Origin: Clostridium sp. KNHs214
GTDB taxonomy: Bacteria > Bacillota > Clostridia > Clostridiales > Clostridiaceae
Length of the DNA: 64,000 nucleotides
Assembly (NCBI RefSeq): GCF_000744935.1
Contig: NZ_JQMW01000009.1
Span: 372,001 to 436,000, forward strand
Reading direction: 5' to 3'
Part shown: piece by piece, positions 61,538-64,000 of the stretch
How the letters are laid out: every line of letters starts with the position of its first letter
Numbering within the stretch: the stretch's first letter is position 1
Translations under genes and position numbers: made by a program
The notes under the pieces: model-generated
The model's database searches: none
What the model was told of the DNA's origin: nothing
What the model saw: only the letters and a program-made list of their open reading frames with translations

Positions 61538-62212
61538 ATGTTACATGAAAAAGCAAGTAAGTATATTAAAGTAGTAATGTTAGTTTTTGTCTTATATTTT
61601 TTAAGTGAAAATGGTAATAATTACGGAATTTTTGAAAAAAATTTTAGATATGCAATTTTTGCAGGTTTTTATATATTTTTTATGATGTTTTTAATATCAG
61701 AAGAAAAAAATAGAAAAGGTAAAATTTACAAGATATTAAAGTGCTTGCTTCTAGTTCTTTTTATATGTATGGTTGGAGTTAAGATATATGATTTTAATGT
61801 ATGTAGAAGAGTTGATAAATTGTGTAACCATATAGAATTTAATTTTAATAATATAAAAAGAGTAAAGGTGGAAAAAGTCACACCAGAAAGTGATAGAAAA
61901 AGTGCTCCAGATGAAAGAATAACAGATGATAAAGATAAAATAAATTATTTGAAGAATTATATATGTTCTATTGGTTTTACAAAAGTAAAAGGCAAATCAC
62001 GCATAAAAGATGAAAAATATTTAAAAGAGCAGATGTTTTTTTGTATTTCTTTTATAAATAATAAGTATGAAGATTCTAATGATAATAGGCTGATTTTGGA
62101 AATATTCCCCAATAAAATAATAGTAAAAGGTATAGAAGAAGATACTATTTATTATAGTGTTGAAAAGGTTTTGAATAAGGAGTTATTGTGGAAGTTTTAT
62201 GATGGTTTATAG
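61538..62212 (+). CDS. Hypothetical membrane protein
   Basis: I do not recognise this family. The 224-residue product has three predicted TM helices (~11-26, 36-54, 66-84) and then a ~135-residue basic, hydrophilic domain containing a late ECF-like sequence (RLILEIFPNKIIVKG). GGGGAGAG precedes the ATG. Codon usage resembles the host. It is flanked by unrelated genes, so context gives no function. Confidence 0.6.
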   Translation: MLHEKASKYIKVVMLVFVLYFLSENGNNYGIFEKNFRYAIFAGFYIFFMMFLISEEKNRKGKIYKILKCLLLVLFICMVGVKIYDFNVCRRVDKLCNHIEFNFNNIKRVKVEKVTPESDRKSAPDERITDDKDKINYLKNYICSIGFTKVKGKSRIKDEKYLKEQMFFCISFINNKYEDSNDNRLILEIFPNKIIVKGIEEDTIYYSVEKVLNKELLWKFYDGL

Positions 62213-62225
62213 TAGTATTTAATCA

Positions 62226-62266
62226 AGAAACTCCTACTTCAGCGTAAGCCAGTGAAGAGAGTTTAC
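62226..62266. repeat. Hairpin with GCGTAAGCCAG loop
   Basis: AACTCctaCTTCA pairs with TGAAGaGAGTT around GCGTAAGCCAG. There is no T-run. I have a vague memory of similar hairpins in other clostridia but cannot verify it; only one copy is present here. Confidence 0.35.
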
Positions 62267-62317
62267 TGAGCAGTACATAATAACATCGTTTTGCGATTTG
62301 AGAAGGTGAGAATACAC

Positions 62318-62812
62318 ATGGAATTAAAAGAAATTACTTATCCAGAGATTATACAAATAGAAAATAACTTAAGATTAAGAATTTTACAAGAAGAGGATTA
62401 TAAATTAGCTCTACCATGGTACCATAATGAAAAGGTAATGTACTATTCTGAGGGAGTTAAGGATAAGGTATATAATATAGAAAAAATTAGCTGTATGTAT
62501 AATTATTTAAATGGTATTGGAGAACTATATTTAATAGAGATTTTAGAAAAGGAAGAATGGAGAGCAATTGGCGATGTTACTTTATCCGAGGAAAACATGC
62601 CTATAGTTATAGGAGAAGAAAAATATTGGGGACTTGGTATTGGAAGAAAAGTGATAAAAAAGCTTTTAGAAAGAGGAAATGAAATAGGACTAAGTAAGAC
62701 TAAAGTGGAAATTTATAAATATAATAATCGTTCAAAAAATTTGTTTCTATCTTTAGGATTCACAAAGGTTTCAGAAAATGAAAAATCCTATAAACTGGAA
62801 TATGTGTTTTAA
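62318..62812 (+). CDS. GNAT family N-acetyltransferase
   Basis: This 164-residue GNAT protein has LRLRILQEEDYKLALPWYHNE at the start, GDVTL, and acetyl-CoA binding GEEKYWGLGIGRKVIKKL, then a late NNRSKNLFLSLGFTKV typical of RimJ/RimL-like members. GAAGGTGAG precedes the ATG at 62318, and an earlier in-frame start at 62291 lacks a site. The substrate is not known. Confidence 0.85.
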   Translation: MELKEITYPEIIQIENNLRLRILQEEDYKLALPWYHNEKVMYYSEGVKDKVYNIEKISCMYNYLNGIGELYLIEILEKEEWRAIGDVTLSEENMPIVIGEEKYWGLGIGRKVIKKLLERGNEIGLSKTKVEIYKYNNRSKNLFLSLGFTKVSENEKSYKLEYVF

Positions 62813-62868
62813 TGGTTAAATAATAAATGAGGTTTATTTTAAAATATATGAAAGCCATATACAAGATC

Positions 62869-62915
62869 AAAAACCATGCATAAAGAGGAACATAAATTCT
62901 TTATACATGGTTTTT
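62869..62915. terminator. Bidirectional terminator between GNAT and trpP
   Basis: AAAAACCATGCATAAAGA and TCTTTATACATGGTTTTT form a near-perfect 18-bp stem with A-rich and T-rich tails, suitable for both convergent genes. Confidence 0.85.
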
Positions 62916-62950
62916 ATTTATGGAGTTTTAATTTATTGATTATTTGATTA

Positions 62951-63460
62951 CTAAATTGCAGAACGACGCCTTAAAGCAGTGTTTACAGCTTTAAATAATA
63001 TAAGTGTTGCTGCAATATTTATAGCACAAGCAGGTAAAACTACAGTTAAGAACAATGTAGAAAATGGTGCTGGAAGAGAAAATAATACTAATGCACTTCC
63101 TAAAAATACACATCCACTTACCAGTGTTCCAAGAATACTAGCAACAGCCATAGTTATCTGACAGTTTAATTTGTTTTCTGTAACTTTAAAAAATACATAT
63201 AATACATGAGCAGTAACTATTTTGTCCACTATGTTTGGAATTTGGCCACCAGGAAAAGTAGTAGTAGCAGCTGTTAGAAATCCAGCAATAATACCTATAA
63301 TTAAGGAGGATTTATAATCTTTAGTAATATAAAGTGCTATAAACATCATAGCTAGCAAGAAATCTGGTCTCATTCCTAAAAATAATGGAGGTGAAATCTG
63401 ATGTAATATTAAACCTATAGCTAGTAATAAGGAACTGATAATTAGTTTTTTTAAATTCAT
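62951..63460 (-). CDS. trpP: Tryptophan transporter TrpP
   Basis: This 169-residue ECF/YhaG-like tryptophan transporter has five or six TM helices: MNLKKLIISSLLLAIGLILH, PDFLLAMMFIAL, SLIIGIIAGFLTA, TTTFPGGQIPNIVDKI and others. The TFPGGQIPN loop is conserved in TrpP. AAAGGGG precedes the ATG. A tryptophan-type T-box leader lies upstream, so the gene is induced by uncharged tRNA-Trp. Confidence 0.9.
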   Translation of the reverse strand: MNLKKLIISSLLLAIGLILHQISPPLFLGMRPDFLLAMMFIALYITKDYKSSLIIGIIAGFLTAATTTFPGGQIPNIVDKIVTAHVLYVFFKVTENKLNCQITMAVASILGTLVSGCVFLGSALVLFSLPAPFSTLFLTVVLPACAINIAATLILFKAVNTALRRRSAI

Positions 63461-63610
63461 AATTTTTGAACCCCTTTCAAAGAATAATTTTAATAAATGA
63501 TAATTGTAAATAATACACCAATGGTATTCATCAGTTCACAACATAGATTCCACCTCCTTTTTTTAATACATTGCTTTCTAATTAACAGCTGATTAATTTG
63601 CAAAAAATAA

Positions 63611-63910
63611 AAAAACCTCATCCTATATTAGGACGAAGGTTATTCGCGTTGCCACCTAATTTATATTAATCTTATTGTATACAAATTAAAATTAAGACTA
63701 AATATCACTCTTTTCAGGTACTAACATACCCTATCCTTTTTAACGGCAGGATTCCGGTAAATGCTACTCTCTATAAATAGATTTCGTTTTACTTCTAACA
63801 GGGCCATTCGCTAAAACTAGTAATGTTAAGATTTCACCATCCTTAACTCTCTGTAAATACGTTATTATAGTTACTCTTCCTGATCGATGAAGTTTAAAAA
63901 TATTAAATTT
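63611..63910 (-). ncRNA. T-box leader with probable Trp (UGG) specifier
   Basis: On the minus strand the leader includes the stem-I segment GGATGGTGAAATCTTAACA, the specifier-loop GCGAATGGCCC with codon UGG (63806-63804), and the T-box sequence GGTGGCAACGCG (63656-63645). The terminator AACCTTCGTCC/GGATGAGGTT with a T-run ends at 63611. Uncharged tRNA-Trp would bind and stabilise the antiterminator. Placement of the specifier about 105 nt after the 5' end fits the usual distance. Confidence 0.9.
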
Positions 63911-63917
63911 TAAAGTA

Positions 63918-63946
63918 ATTATATCAATTTAATGTGTAAAAGTAAA
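63918..63946 (-). promoter_or_regulatory. Housekeeping promoter of the trpP T-box transcript
   Basis: On the minus strand TTTACT (63946-63941) and TATAAT (63923-63918) are 17 nt apart, so transcription should start near 63911, at the 5' end of the T-box leader. Confidence 0.75.
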
Positions 63947-64000
63947 GAAAAATTTGTAAGCAAGTTTTGACAGAAAATTTATAACTAAGCTTTTGCACAT

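Overview
The window is AT-rich, densely coded DNA from a low-GC Gram-positive anaerobe, most likely a Clostridium sensu stricto (cluster I) species. The reasons are strong AGGAGG ribosome sites, PyrR, T-box and TPP leader RNAs, a 6S RNA, a clostridial-type agrBD locus, VanW, Amj, TrpP and ClpE-like proteins, and many small palindromic repeats. No rRNA, tRNA, CRISPR array or prophage was seen. The species cannot be named from the sequence alone.

Layout. 1-4.6 kb: a sigma-54 activator next to a sigma-54 promoter driving a class-C26 glutamine-amidotransferase-like hydrolase and an APC amino-acid permease. 4.6-8.6 kb: ferredoxin, a GH63-like glycosidase and a YtcJ-like amidohydrolase. 8.6-12.4 kb: a repeat-rich accessory stretch with three long hairpin elements, a membrane protein and a CYP152-type cytochrome P450 whose codon usage differs from its neighbours. 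12.4-15.0 kb: a TPP-riboswitch thiDME operon on the minus strand. 15-18.4 kb: a chemoreceptor and a VanW protein. 18.6-27.6 kb: a sugar ABC-transport cluster that also carries a GNAT/SCP2-like acetyltransferase, a DUF4091 putative glycosidase and a Zn-motif UroD-family methyltransferase-like protein. 28-33.5 kb: P1-family peptidase, two ferritin-like paralogues (one without metal ligands), an S1-repeat protein, two tiny basic proteins and a flavodoxin/FMN-barrel fusion. 33.7-40.2 kb: the pyrBI-C-F-K-D-E operon with a PyrR attenuator and a second PyrR-like loop at the pyrB ribosome site. 40.3-52.2 kb: nitroreductase, ferritin-like protein, DbpA-type helicase, a broken ABC-F gene, holin-IV protein, Amj flippase, Cu/Zn SOD, an acidic/Pro-rich protein, an AraC regulator with a GH39-like domain, and a MATE pump. 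52.5-60.3 kb: ogt, a ClpE-like unfoldase, an agr locus (sensor-like membrane protein, AgrB, AgrD) followed by a GGDEF/HD-GYP protein, an intact ISAs1-family insertion with 10-bp target duplication, and 6S RNA. 60.6-64 kb: a sugar-isomerase-like protein, a membrane protein, a GNAT protein, and a T-box-controlled TrpP tryptophan transporter.

Five dispersed repeat classes occur. Family A (6 copies) and family B (4 copies) look like MITEs with conserved ends. Families C (4 copies, about 230-255 bp) and D (2 copies) are different: their stems change sequence from copy to copy but stay base-paired, while the single-stranded parts are conserved. That covariation suggests selection on a folded RNA or single-stranded DNA and is the most unusual signal here. 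Family E is a looser set of decayed palindromes. The second most interesting item is the agr locus, which has no visible AgrC kinase or AgrA and abuts a cyclic-di-GMP-type signalling gene. Start sites were revised wherever a ribosome site clearly favoured an internal start codon.
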